Part shown: positions 1-7,015 of the stretch, piece by piece
How the letters are laid out: every line of letters starts with the position of its first letter
Numbering within the stretch: position 1 is the stretch's first letter
Assembly (NCBI RefSeq): GCF_022440805.1
Contig: NZ_JAKNTK010000001.1
Span: forward strand, 1,054,001-1,118,000
Direction of reading: 5' to 3'
Length of the DNA stretch: 64,000 nucleotides
From: Holdemania massiliensis
Lineage (GTDB): Bacteria > Bacillota_I > Bacilli_A > Erysipelotrichales > Erysipelotrichaceae
Translations under genes and position numbers: made by a program
The notes under the pieces: model-generated
Database searches by the model: none
What the model was told of the DNA's origin: nothing
What the model saw: the letters and a program-made list of their open reading frames with translations, nothing else

Positions 1-273
1 ACGGATTAATCGTTCAGCGTTATCCGGATCTACACCGTATTCACTGAGAGTCTGATTGTGATATATTGTTTTCGCTCCATTTAATGAAATAATGCCATCT
101 GCCTCAATCGCTTCCATATATTCTTGGGCCCGCGACAAAGCTCGGCCAGTTGCAATGATGACTTTGTGGTCGGTCTTTGTTTTCAGCTGGTGGAATACAT
201 CCTGCGTTGCCGTAGAAATTGTTTTGTCTGTATGAAGCAGAGTTTGATCGAGATCGATCGCCAATACTTTCAT
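1..273 (-). CDS. HAD-superfamily (Cof-type) phosphatase, N-terminal part, truncated by window edge
   Basis: The minus-strand frame opens at an ATG at 273 behind a good GGGAGGAAA ribosome binding site and stays open for 91 codons to the window edge. The product begins MKVLAIDLDQTLL, which is HAD motif I (DxDxT), followed by an ATGRA stretch typical of motif II in Cof-type sugar-phosphate or FMN phosphatases. Family membership follows from these motifs; the substrate cannot be told. The C-terminal half (cap domain and motifs III/IV) lies outside the window. Confidence 0.88.
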   Translation of the reverse strand, partial: MKVLAIDLDQTLLHTDKTISTATQDVFHQLKTKTDHKVIIATGRALSRAQEYMEAIEADGIISLNGAKTIYHNQTLSEYGVDPDNAERLIR

Positions 274-376
274 GAGTATTTCCTCCCTTTGGATTCCATG
301 TTCATTATAACATTAAAAGTGGATAAAGAAGGCTAAGATCAATTTAAAGACGATGAAAAAAAACGCTTAAAAGAAA

Positions 377-425
377 AACAAAGAAAAAGCTGAAAGCATT
401 ACGATGAATAACTCTTTCAGCCTTT
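377..425 (-). terminator. Intrinsic terminator after the orphan substrate-binding protein gene
   Basis: A GCTGAAAG/CTTTCAGC stem with a 17-nt loop is followed, in the minus direction, by a T-rich run. A T run also lies on the other side, so it may act in both directions. Confidence 0.8.
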
Positions 426-441
426 TTTAGAATAAGCTTGT

Positions 442-2079
442 TTATGCAGTCTCTGATTGAACTGTACAGTGACCGTAGAATGGTGTTAGGCCCCACATTT
501 CAACGCCTTGGATAGCCGTACTCTTCAGCGCCGGCGTGTTGTAATTGAACAATGGAATTAAATAAACATTTTCTTCAATCAGATAGCGTTCCGCTGCATG
601 CAGGGCATTCATGTATTCTGCATGATCAGCAAGATAGCCGGCTTCATCGACCATCTTGTCATAAACTGGATCATCAACGGAAGCGATGATCTGCTGACCA
701 GTTGTCCACAGATTGAGGAACTGCGAAGGGTCATCGCCGGCACTGTAGCCATAGCGTGATGTTTCAAAATCACCATTGTCAACCTGATTGTAGAAGACAC
801 CGGATTCAACAACCTGCAGTTCGCAGTCGATGCCGATACTCCCCCACATCTGCTGCAGAATTTGCGCTACATCAGCATGCAACTGGCTCTGCGAATATTT
901 GTAAACAATTTTTAGCGGGTTGTTTTCATCATATCCAGCCTTGGCTAATAATGCCTTAGCTTCTTCAAGGTTGTATTCCAGATATTTTTCTCTTGCGTCC
1001 TGTTCCAAACGGAAGTCGTCTTCTGCCCCGGCTAAGCCCACAGGGACATAGCCATGCAATACACGATAGTACTCTTCACTGCCAACCGCGCTGACCAGGG
1101 CTTCCTTATCAATACTCAGAGCTAAAGCTCGGCGAACATCAACATTTTTCAGATAATCAGGACCAGTAGATCCAGAATTCAGGGCAATGAAGTAACTGGA
1201 AATTTGCGGAATCTGCCAGATTTCATCTGCATTTGGATAACCCTCAGCAATCGTTGCGGTAATGTTGAGCGCCATATCAATTTCCTTGTTTTTAAAGGCC
1301 AGGGACTGAGCGTCTGAATCAGACATCACTAAGAATGTAATGCGCGGCATGGTGATGCTTTCAGCATTATAGTAGTTCTCATTCTTAACCACAACGGCTT
1401 TTTCATTTTCGTTGCATTCTTCCAAAGTATATGGACCGACTGTTGGATAACCTGGCTTAAAGGCCCATAACGATTCATGTGCATCAGCAACATCCGAACG
1501 CAGCGGACGCCAGACATAGTTGGTCAGCATTTGTGGGAACCAGGCACAGGGTTTGATCAAAGTAAGAATCAGCGTCTGATCATCCGGTGTGCTGACACCT
1601 TCAATTTCAATCTGCGTCGGATCCAGATCCATATTGCTGGCAATTTCTTCAGCCCCTGCCAAATAGGTCATCGGATAGTAAATGGACCAGGAATTGTCTG
1701 CACCATAGGTTAAGTTACGCAGAATTCCATATTTGAAATCGCCAGAAGTCAGCGGCTCACCATCACTCCAGACAACACCCTCCCGTAAGGTGAAGGTATA
1801 GGTCAAGCCGTCTTCAGATACGGTGTAATCTTGACATAAATCGTAGACGATATTGTTGTCATCATCTTGATGAAACAACCCGGCTGTCAGATGCCGCAGA
1901 ACATAGTCATTGACAGTTTCTTGGGTCAATCCCGGATCTAAGGTCGTGATTTGCCCCCCGATGGCGACGATCAGACCATCTTTTGGATCATGGTTTCCCT
2001 GTGCTGAGTTTTGTGTAGAACAGGCTGTGGTAAGCAGCAGCATAACGGCACACAGAAGGGTAAGAACTTTCTTCATCAT
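442..2079 (-). CDS. Oligopeptide/cationic-peptide ABC transporter substrate-binding lipoprotein (SBP_bac_5, OppA-like)
   Basis: The 545-residue product starts MMKKVLTLLCAVMLLL and has a lipobox ending TAC at about residue 20, so it is a membrane-anchored lipoprotein. The body has SBP family 5 features: an early TLDPGL stretch, FTLREGVVWSDG, and a later VRRALALSIDKEALV. I chose the start at 2079 (or 2076) because GAGGAGG lies just upstream; a longer frame from 2112 would begin inside the terminator hairpin of the leader. It has no permease or ATPase genes beside it, so it probably feeds a transporter encoded elsewhere, perhaps the Opp system at 57640-61510, whose lipoprotein at 53845 is a close paralogue. 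The lysine riboswitch upstream implies that uptake is shut down when lysine is plentiful; binding of lysine or lysine-containing peptides is inference. Confidence 0.93.
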   Translation of the reverse strand: MMKKVLTLLCAVMLLLTTACSTQNSAQGNHDPKDGLIVAIGGQITTLDPGLTQETVNDYVLRHLTAGLFHQDDDNNIVYDLCQDYTVSEDGLTYTFTLREGVVWSDGEPLTSGDFKYGILRNLTYGADNSWSIYYPMTYLAGAEEIASNMDLDPTQIEIEGVSTPDDQTLILTLIKPCAWFPQMLTNYVWRPLRSDVADAHESLWAFKPGYPTVGPYTLEECNENEKAVVVKNENYYNAESITMPRITFLVMSDSDAQSLAFKNKEIDMALNITATIAEGYPNADEIWQIPQISSYFIALNSGSTGPDYLKNVDVRRALALSIDKEALVSAVGSEEYYRVLHGYVPVGLAGAEDDFRLEQDAREKYLEYNLEEAKALLAKAGYDENNPLKIVYKYSQSQLHADVAQILQQMWGSIGIDCELQVVESGVFYNQVDNGDFETSRYGYSAGDDPSQFLNLWTTGQQIIASVDDPVYDKMVDEAGYLADHAEYMNALHAAERYLIEENVYLIPLFNYNTPALKSTAIQGVEMWGLTPFYGHCTVQSETA

Positions 2080-2106
2080 TTTTTCCTCCTCAGAAATGAA
2101 TCTGAC

Positions 2107-2140
2107 AAACAAAAACCGCGTACTATTACATACGCGGTAA
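2107..2140 (-). terminator. Riboswitch expression-platform terminator
   Basis: On the minus strand, ACCGCGTA and TACGCGGT form an 8-bp stem followed by TTTTTGTTT, placed between the riboswitch aptamer and the start codon at 2079. This is the expected position for lysine-dependent transcription termination. Confidence 0.85.
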
Positions 2141-2154
2141 ATTCACCGTTATCT

Positions 2155-2318
2155 ATGCAATAGCGCCTCTTCATTGAATGAAGGAGTGCTGCGGGTATTC
2201 CCTGCAGCCCCATAATCAACTTTTGCCAAAGCTGATTATTCGGCGGTGGTTGCCTTTCGGGAAAGATTATCGCCTGCCGGCTCCTTCTCTCTACTCATCT
2301 GCACCGCTACCTCTACAT
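2155..2318 (-). promoter_or_regulatory. Lysine riboswitch (L box)
   Basis: The minus-strand leader carries hallmarks of the lysine aptamer. P1 pairs GUAGCG with CGCUAU. GGUGC is followed by an AGUAG turn, then CCGAAAGG and a CCGCCGAA segment. A P4 stem (AUAAUCAGC/GUUGAUUAU) and a P5 stem (GCUGC..GCAGC) follow, and the 3' end reads AGGCGCUAU. A terminator sits downstream. I recognise the class from these conserved blocks and their order; no covariance search was run. Confidence 0.85.
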
Positions 2319-2337
2319 GTTTTTGTTGTATGTTATA

Positions 2338-2365
2338 AGTCTATCTGTTATTTGAGAAATGTCAA
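2338..2365 (-). promoter_or_regulatory. Sigma-A promoter of the lysine riboswitch leader
   Basis: On the minus strand TTGACA is followed by a 16-bp spacer and TAGACT, about 20 bp before the aptamer. Confidence 0.65.
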
Positions 2366-2652
2366 GAGTTTTAAGAAAATTTCCATGCAACAAAAATGAA
2401 AGTTTCCATTTTCAATGAAAAACAATGCATTTCTTTTCAGAGCTGGCTTGGTTTGAGGGAAAAAGCCTGTGCGGAAACACTGAATAAGGGGGCTGATGCT
2501 GAAACATTAATTTCTGGAAATGGCTGATAAGAAGCTGATAAATAAAAAAATTCTGCAATAAGGACTTCATCAACAACGACAGAGTAAGGACAGAAATGCC
2601 GACGGATATGTTCGTCGCTTTTCGTCTTTTTTTCGTCTTTTTTAATAAGAGC
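2366..2652. other. Gene-free host DNA next to the prophage
   Basis: AT-rich stretch with no frame supported by a ribosome binding site. The two overlapping minus-strand frames here have no family resemblance and run across the attachment site. I see nothing further in it. Confidence 0.5.
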
Positions 2653-2706
2653 AATAAAAAAGCCCTTTGTTAAGGGCTTAAATCGCAATGGAGCAGATGA
2701 GCGGAA
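2653..2706. repeat. attL: left prophage attachment repeat (remnant of tRNA-Gly 3' end)
   Basis: This 54-nt segment matches 42971-43024 at 49 of 54 positions. The last 19 nt (2688-2706) are identical and correspond to the 3' end of tRNA-Gly(GCC), including the encoded CCA. The repeat also contains a terminator-like stem (AGCCCT/AGGGCT) that differs at compensating positions between the two ends, consistent with the phage carrying its own version. The integrase gene lies immediately to the right. Confidence 0.9.
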
Positions 2707-2742
2707 ACGTTTGATCGTGATTTTTGAGTTTTGAATCATCGG

Positions 2743-2768
2743 AAAGCCCTTTGTTTAAAGGCTTTTTG
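2743..2768. terminator. Bidirectional-type hairpin at left prophage end
   Basis: AAAGCC and GGCTTT form a short stem with a T run on one side and an A run on the other, just downstream of the integrase gene. Confidence 0.5.
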
Positions 2769-2800
2769 ATACTTTCCGTAAATATAGATTTTGAAAAATC

Positions 2801-2819
2801 ATGCCACGGATCATGCCAC
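2801..2819. promoter_or_regulatory. Paired ATGCCAC repeats, candidate integrase arm-type sites (left)
   Basis: ATGCCAC occurs at 2801-2807 and 2813-2819, 12 bp apart, overlapping the 3' end of the integrase gene. The same pairing occurs at the other prophage end (42951-42967). Direct repeats flanking the core at both ends are the usual arrangement of tyrosine-integrase arm sites. Confidence 0.55.
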
Positions 2820-3875
2820 AGATTCTTTTAATTCTTCTAATTTATCCACTAATTCGTCGGCGTTTTTTTCTAATAGGTGAGTGTAAACTTTTAATGTCAT
2901 ATTGATGTCACTGTGGCCGAGTCTTTTGGATACCGCAACGATATTAACGTCATTATTGATCAGAATTGTAGCATGGCTATGGCGGAGATCGTGGATGCGG
3001 ATTTTTTTGAGCGAGTGTCCATCAGCATTGGCTGCAGCAATGGCATTATCAAAGGCACGCTGTATTGTAGTAATTCCTAATGGTTCAAAATCCCCGAATA
3101 AATAGGGCCCATCTTTAGACATGAGCGGTTTCAATATCTCAAGGGTATATTTATCCAGCTTGATCTTTCGCACGCTAGACGCTGTCTTAGGAGCTCTCAT
3201 ACCCTGTTTGTTATGCTTAATGGTTTTGTCGATCGTTACCCATCCATTTTTGATATCTGATTTTAAGACTGCCTTACCTTCTGATCGGCGGCAGCCGGTG
3301 TAAAATAGAAAGGTGAAGTAAGCGCGAATGGTATAATTTTTGACGTAAGATGCAAAGAGATTGAATTCTTCAATTGTCCAGGTCTGCATCTCTTTTTTGT
3401 CTGCGGCAGTCGCACGGAAGGGCTCAATGATTTTTGCGAAATCTGGTGTGTCGTAATATTTATATCCGAAAGTAGACACGGAACGCACAAAGGAAATGAC
3501 ATTGTTTTTTGTGCGGGTGGCTAACTTTTTTTCTGCGAGCTCGTTTCTCCACTTTAAAACGTCTTTCGGCTTAATCTGGTTCAATGGCATATCCATAAAA
3601 GCAGATGCGTAAGTTTTTGATAGATGTCGCTTGCTTCGTTTTGTTTCTTCGTTGGCAGATGTTCTGCTTTTCAAATATTCCTCCATCATAATCCCAAAGG
3701 TAGCCGAGGACTGAACTTCCTGATTGTTTGCACGGATTTCTGCTTCCCATGCTTGAGCTTCTCTTTTCAGCTCGAATCCTCGCTTTTTCTTTGTGATTAG
3801 CTTGCCAGTGAGTGGATCGCGCAGCTGCACCTGTGCAAACCAAGTACCGCGCTCTTTATCTTTGTGAACGCTCAT
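2811..3875 (-). CDS. int: Phage tyrosine-family integrase
   Basis: The 354-residue product catalyses site-specific integration and excision at tRNA-Gly. The N-terminus (MSVHKDKERGTWFAQVQLRD) looks like an AP2-type arm-binding domain and is followed by a SAM-like core-binding domain. The catalytic domain shows the box I arginine in TGCRRSE, HDLRHSH in box II, LGHS, and the nucleophilic tyrosine in LKVYTHL near the C-terminus. I set the start at 3875, where AGGAGGG lies 7 nt upstream; the open frame extends further, to 3923, without a ribosome binding site. It is transcribed with the lysogeny genes and adjoins attL. Confidence 0.95.
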   Translation of the reverse strand: MSVHKDKERGTWFAQVQLRDPLTGKLITKKKRGFELKREAQAWEAEIRANNQEVQSSATFGIMMEEYLKSRTSANEETKRSKRHLSKTYASAFMDMPLNQIKPKDVLKWRNELAEKKLATRTKNNVISFVRSVSTFGYKYYDTPDFAKIIEPFRATAADKKEMQTWTIEEFNLFASYVKNYTIRAYFTFLFYTGCRRSEGKAVLKSDIKNGWVTIDKTIKHNKQGMRAPKTASSVRKIKLDKYTLEILKPLMSKDGPYLFGDFEPLGITTIQRAFDNAIAAANADGHSLKKIRIHDLRHSHATILINNDVNIVAVSKRLGHSDINMTLKVYTHLLEKNADELVDKLEELKESVA

Positions 3876-3908
3876 TGTTTTTGCCCTCCTATTTTGATAT
3901 AATGAGCG

Positions 3909-3948
3909 CATAGTAAAGGGCATGACGGGCTAAGTCATTTTTACTATG
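3909..3948. repeat. Long imperfect hairpin upstream of the integrase gene
   Basis: CATAGTAAA (3909-3917) pairs with TTTACTATG (3940-3948), and an inner ATGAC/GTCAT stem continues the helix. It lies in the leader between the membrane-protein gene and the integrase start, so it could limit read-through or integrase translation. Confidence 0.5.
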
Positions 3949-3954
3949 CTGAGC

Positions 3955-3999
3955 GGTGTTACCAGCACCAGCTCTATATTTCTCGGAGTTACCAGCTCC
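3955..3999. repeat. Two 15-bp hairpin-forming direct repeats
   Basis: GGTGTTACCAGCACC (3955-3969) and GGAGTTACCAGCTCC (3985-3999) share a TTACCAGC loop. The stem bases change in a compensatory way (GGTG/CACC versus GGAG/CTCC), 15 bp apart. The pattern suggests RNA hairpins or paired protein-binding sites at the end of the repressor/membrane-protein transcript. Confidence 0.5.
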
Positions 4000-4007
4000 G
4001 GGATTTT

Positions 4008-4781
4008 TTATTTTGGTCTAATAGATTCAACTAAAAACTCGCATTTATATGATCTATACTCTGGAGTGTCTTCTTCTATTTTAGTATTTATTATAAATGA
4101 AACAATATATGAATCATCTTGCTTATGGCCATATATACTTTCATAATGCAGAGAAAAAGTTAAATTAAAAGATTTTGGGATATCTGTCATTAAGCAAGGG
4201 GGTATATTTTCAAATGCTTGTATTTTATAGAACATATAGGATGATAAAGACGTAATAGGTATATCCAATGTTGATCTTGCAGGAATGTCAGGAATATTTA
4301 ATCCCTTCTTAAAAATTGGATCAGAGAATACATTGTTCTGAAACCCAAAGTCTATACCAGATATTTGAACCTTTATAGCAGTAAAATTACTAACATTAGA
4401 AATCTTGATTTTTGCACAATAAGGAATATGTCCGATAGCGGATGACATGTAATTTCTCAATATATTAATTCTAATAGGCGACATAGAAATTGGAACTGCG
4501 TTAGGGATAATATTCTCAATCTCAAGAGTTAAGATAGGTTTGTATTCCAATTTCATTTTTATGTCACGCTCATCCTCTTGCTTTTTTATAGTCCACCAGA
4601 CACCATAGATGGCTAAAAAACCACCAATTATTGATCCACCATATCCAACTATAGCAATTCCTATATTTATAGGTATGATTCCTGGAATTAAAGGACAATC
4701 CCATAAAAAGATTATAGGAACTATTAATACTAGGAATAATGCTTCTAGACAAAAAGTTTTATTTTCTTTAATAAATCTCAT
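4008..4781 (-). CDS. Lysogeny-expressed membrane protein of unknown function
   Basis: The 257-residue product has two predicted membrane segments near the N-terminus (about residues 12-30 and 38-62), a short charged stretch, and then a roughly 190-residue soluble part with no family I recognise. Its ATG overlaps the repressor stop codon (ATGA), so it should be translated with the repressor and present in the lysogen. That placement, between repressor and integrase, is where temperate phages often keep superinfection-exclusion or defence genes. Exclusion activity here is inference from position and topology only. The coding sequence is more AT-rich than the structural genes. Confidence 0.8.
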   Translation of the reverse strand: MRFIKENKTFCLEALFLVLIVPIIFLWDCPLIPGIIPINIGIAIVGYGGSIIGGFLAIYGVWWTIKKQEDERDIKMKLEYKPILTLEIENIIPNAVPISMSPIRINILRNYMSSAIGHIPYCAKIKISNVSNFTAIKVQISGIDFGFQNNVFSDPIFKKGLNIPDIPARSTLDIPITSLSSYMFYKIQAFENIPPCLMTDIPKSFNLTFSLHYESIYGHKQDDSYIVSFIINTKIEEDTPEYRSYKCEFLVESIRPK

Positions 4782-5494
4782 TTCATTACACCGATAACTT
4801 TTCCGACGCAGCGGAAGTCACTATATTCTGATGGGATGATATCTGAATATTTTTTATTGTGCGAAATCAATCGATCTTCTCCAAATTCCTTAACATAAGA
4901 CTGACCGTCGATAACGAAAATCCCAATTTCACTAATATTTACACAATCTGTATGCTGTACAAGTAGTTTATCTCCGTCGGAAAATGTAGGCTCCATTGAA
5001 TCACCATCAACATTTATCACGTAATCTGATTTACGGTTTTTAGGTGTGTCAGGAAGCATGATTTCTGACGCGTCCATTCCGTCAATCAGGTACTCACCGT
5101 ACCCTGCCGATGCACCTTGAGAATAGTAGACTCTTGGAATATAAGCCATAGGTTCCTCGGCAATTTCAGCCTCATAGTTGCATCGCTCATATTCTATATC
5201 TAGCACAGAGCTAACTACTTTCTTTCCGTACCTATCGAGTGTACGGAGTTTTTTTATGTGTTCCTGCTCTGAGATAGACAACGAAATTTGTTTATTGCTT
5301 TCCCAGCCTAATAAATAATTGGCATCTACATCCAGCAGATCACATAATTCAAAAAGTGTATCTGCATCGGGTTTGTTATCACCGCGTTCCCAGTTTGAAA
5401 CTACATTCTTACTTTTGCCAATTAAAGTAGCAAGTTCCTCTTGCTTAAATCCTTTTTTTATTCGAGCTTCTTTTAAATTGCTTGCCAGTGACAC
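4778..5494 (-). CDS. CI-like phage repressor with HTH and S24 peptidase domains
   Basis: The 238-residue protein should maintain lysogeny by binding the operators at 5553-5625. The N-terminal HTH_3/XRE domain (about residues 5-60) includes EARIKKGFKQEELATLIG and VVSNWERGDNKP. The C-terminal half carries an S24/LexA-type fold: an Ala-Gly pair in QGASAGYGEYL as putative cleavage site, a DGDSMEPT serine motif, and a lysine in GQSYVKEF. The open frame reaches 5680, but TTAGGAGGTG precedes a GTG at 5494, so translation most likely starts there. RecA-stimulated self-cleavage is expected from the family. Confidence 0.93.
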   Translation of the reverse strand: MSLASNLKEARIKKGFKQEELATLIGKSKNVVSNWERGDNKPDADTLFELCDLLDVDANYLLGWESNKQISLSISEQEHIKKLRTLDRYGKKVVSSVLDIEYERCNYEAEIAEEPMAYIPRVYYSQGASAGYGEYLIDGMDASEIMLPDTPKNRKSDYVINVDGDSMEPTFSDGDKLLVQHTDCVNISEIGIFVIDGQSYVKEFGEDRLISHNKKYSDIIPSEYSDFRCVGKVIGVMK

Positions 5495-5513
5495 AAAATC
5501 ACCTCCTAATTGG

Positions 5514-5542
5514 ATAATATCACAAAAATAACTGGATTGAAA
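5514..5542 (-). promoter_or_regulatory. Candidate repressor promoter (minus strand)
   Basis: On the minus strand TTTCAA is followed by a 17-bp spacer and TATTAT, ending about 20 bp before the repressor GTG. The -35 is weak, as is common for repressor-maintenance promoters. Confidence 0.45.
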
Positions 5543-5552
5543 TATTTTAATC

Positions 5553-5565
5553 ACAAAAATTCTGT
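5553..5565. promoter_or_regulatory. Operator 1 of the lysis-lysogeny switch
   Basis: ACAAAAATTCTGT is a degenerate copy of the palindrome ACAGA-NNN-TCTGT. It starts exactly 29 bp before operator 2. Confidence 0.55.
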
Positions 5566-5573
5566 ATTTTTCA

Positions 5574-5602
5574 TTGACTGAACAGAATATCTGTGTTAAT
5601 GT
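5574..5602 (+). promoter_or_regulatory. Early promoter driving the Cro-like gene
   Basis: TTGACT, a 17-bp spacer and TAATGT. Operator 2 (5582-5594) fills the spacer, so repressor binding there would block the polymerase. Confidence 0.75.
5582..5594. promoter_or_regulatory. Operator 2 of the lysis-lysogeny switch
   Basis: ACAGAATATCTGT is a perfect 5-3-5 palindrome lying between the -35 and -10 of the early promoter. Confidence 0.7.
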
Positions 5603-5608
5603 TTTTGT

Positions 5609-5625
5609 GTACAGAAAAACTGTAC
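5609..5625. promoter_or_regulatory. Operator 3 of the lysis-lysogeny switch
   Basis: GTACAG-AAAAA-CTGTAC is a perfect inverted repeat. Its 13-bp core begins at 5611, again 29 bp after the previous operator, just downstream of the early transcription start. Confidence 0.7.
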
Positions 5626-5642
5626 TAGAAAGGAAAGATATT

Positions 5643-5876
5643 ATGAAAGTCTGTGATAGATTAAAGTTGTATATCGACAAAAGTGGGTTAAAACAAAAGG
5701 TTATTGCAGAGAAATCTGGTTTCTCAGAGAACCAAATGAGCCAAATGCTAAATGATAAAAGAAGTATAAGCGCAGATGAACTAGAAATTATCTGTAATGC
5801 TATGGGGACTTCACCTAATGAAATCTACAACATGCGTCCTGATGAATTCGCTTCAAATGAAAAGAGGCTAGCATAA
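5643..5876 (+). CDS. Cro/XRE-family DNA-binding protein
   Basis: This 77-residue protein is the first gene rightward from the switch. It has an HTH_3 fold spanning most of its length, with LKQKVIAEKSGFSENQMSQML as the helix-turn-helix. The start at 5643 follows AAAGGAAAG; upstream in-frame codons fall inside the promoter. By position it is the Cro analogue that would repress the repressor promoter in lytic growth. Confidence 0.88.
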   Translation: MKVCDRLKLYIDKSGLKQKVIAEKSGFSENQMSQMLNDKRSISADELEIICNAMGTSPNEIYNMRPDEFASNEKRLA

Positions 5877-5888
5877 AGGAGGGGGAAA

Positions 5889-6056
5889 ATGAAAAAATGG
5901 AAAAAAAAGTTCTTTAGTGAAATTAGTTTGTTTTGGAAAAATTTTGTCTCTTTGCTTTTTACAGATTATCAGTTTCAGATAAGCTTTAGCCTTAGCTTTA
6001 TTTCGTTAATCTTTTCATTGATCGTGCTAATCTTCATATTTATTAAAAAAATGTAA
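5889..6056 (+). CDS. Small single-span membrane protein
   Basis: A 55-codon frame starts at 5889 behind a very strong GGAGGGGG. The peptide begins MKKWKKKFF (basic) and ends in a hydrophobic stretch of about 22 residues followed by KKM, so it is a one-span membrane protein. It follows the Cro-like gene by 12 bp and converges with the minus-strand gene at 6043-6384, overlapping its 3' end by 14 bp. No family is recognised. Confidence 0.6.
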   Translation: MKKWKKKFFSEISLFWKNFVSLLFTDYQFQISFSLSFISLIFSLIVLIFIFIKKM

Positions 6057-6384
6057 AATACAGCGATATTGCTGAGATAAGCATGGCAATGATCGAAATA
6101 ATAACGGGGATCCAAAATTTTATCCACTCATTTCTTTTATTTGAAAAGTAATCTTTTCCAAAGCTAGTAAGGCCGTAAACTGGATTTGTTCCAACGAACT
6201 GATTTCCAATAGTCACTGCATTAGTAAATTGTTTGTAACAAAGTTTAATATCAACAAGGTAATCCAATTCGGCGTGAAGTTGATCTTCTTTAAGATTCAA
6301 AGCATCCGCAATTTCTTGAGATGACTTTGACTCATCTTTTAGTTGTTTGATAAGTTGTTTCATTAATTTTTTCTCATGATTCAT
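6043..6384 (-). CDS. Predicted winged-helix membrane-anchored protein, lone minus-strand gene in the early region
   Basis: The 113-residue product starts MNHEKKLMKQLIKQL behind AAGAGGTG at 6384. The N-terminal 75 residues look like a winged-helix domain (SSQEIADALNLKEDQLHAEL, then a beta-wing-like VYGLTSFGKDYF). The last about 20 residues form one membrane span. It opposes its neighbours and has its own TATAAT upstream, so it is probably expressed independently of the lytic cascade, perhaps in the lysogen. Function unknown. Confidence 0.7.
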   Translation of the reverse strand: MNHEKKLMKQLIKQLKDESKSSQEIADALNLKEDQLHAELDYLVDIKLCYKQFTNAVTIGNQFVGTNPVYGLTSFGKDYFSNKRNEWIKFWIPVIISIIAMLISAISLYFTFF

Positions 6385-6502
6385 AACTACACCTCTTGAT
6401 TTAATTATATCAAGAAAATCTGATACAGTCGTCCTTAATGTAACACCAAATGATTTATTCAAGGCTGATTGATTTTTTGGAAGAAAGGTTGTGAAGACAT
6501 AG

Positions 6503-7006
6503 ATGGAGGAATACATACTTTATCCTAAATTTGTAAAAAGGACATCGTCTATTGATCATCTACTTGCAAATAATGAGGTAGAAGCTACGAATGAAGAACT
6601 CTGTATGAAAGAATCGCCTTATTATTACGATCTGAAAATTCCATCTGTTCGACGTGAAGATCTTTTAGAAATTCACGGAATTTTAAATAGTAGTTACTGT
6701 TCTGTCCATGACGGACTGGTGAGAATCTATTTACGAAAGCGGTTTTTTACGAAACAAACTGTTTTTGTTCATTTTTTAAAAAGTAGCAAAAGAATGACCG
6801 AGAGAAGAAAGGAGGGTGGGAAGATGGATGAACTAAAAAAACTTGCCGTACCACTGCAAGAATGGCTGGCAAGTAATTATGATCCAATGTGCTGCATTGT
6901 GGTGCAGGCTGATCGAGTTGAAGTGCTTAGAGCTGAAATGTCAATCCCAGAAGAAAATGAAGTAGAAATTTACGAACGTTGGATTAACGAGCCGTTTAGA
7001 AAGTGA
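6503..7006 (+). other. Open frame extending upstream of the 6824 gene; alternative long start
   Basis: The frame of the next gene is open back to an ATG at 6503, which has no well-placed ribosome binding site (GAAAGG is about 17 nt away). The extra 107 residues do not look random (YYYDLKIPSVRREDLLEIHG), so either a longer protein of 167 residues is made or a separate upstream gene has lost its stop codon. Confidence 0.35.
6824..7006 (+). CDS. Small phage early protein of unknown function
   Basis: The 60-residue product starts MDELKKLAVPLQEWLASNYD, behind AAAGGAGGG. Small proteins of this shape, with CCIVVQADRVEVLRAEM in the middle, are familiar in early regions of Firmicutes phages but have no assigned function. 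The frame continues upstream without a stop (see the 6503 entry). Confidence 0.6.
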   Translation: MDELKKLAVPLQEWLASNYDPMCCIVVQADRVEVLRAEMSIPEENEVEIYERWINEPFRK

Positions 7007-7015
7007 GGTGAGAAA

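Noticed and set aside
2080..2112. Longer N-terminus for the orphan lipoprotein
   Set aside because: The upstream start lies in the riboswitch terminator; the ribosome binding site points to 2079.
2412..2739. Two overlapping minus-strand frames of 80 and 100 codons at the left prophage border
   Set aside because: They span the attachment repeat and hairpins, have no ribosome binding site and resemble no protein.
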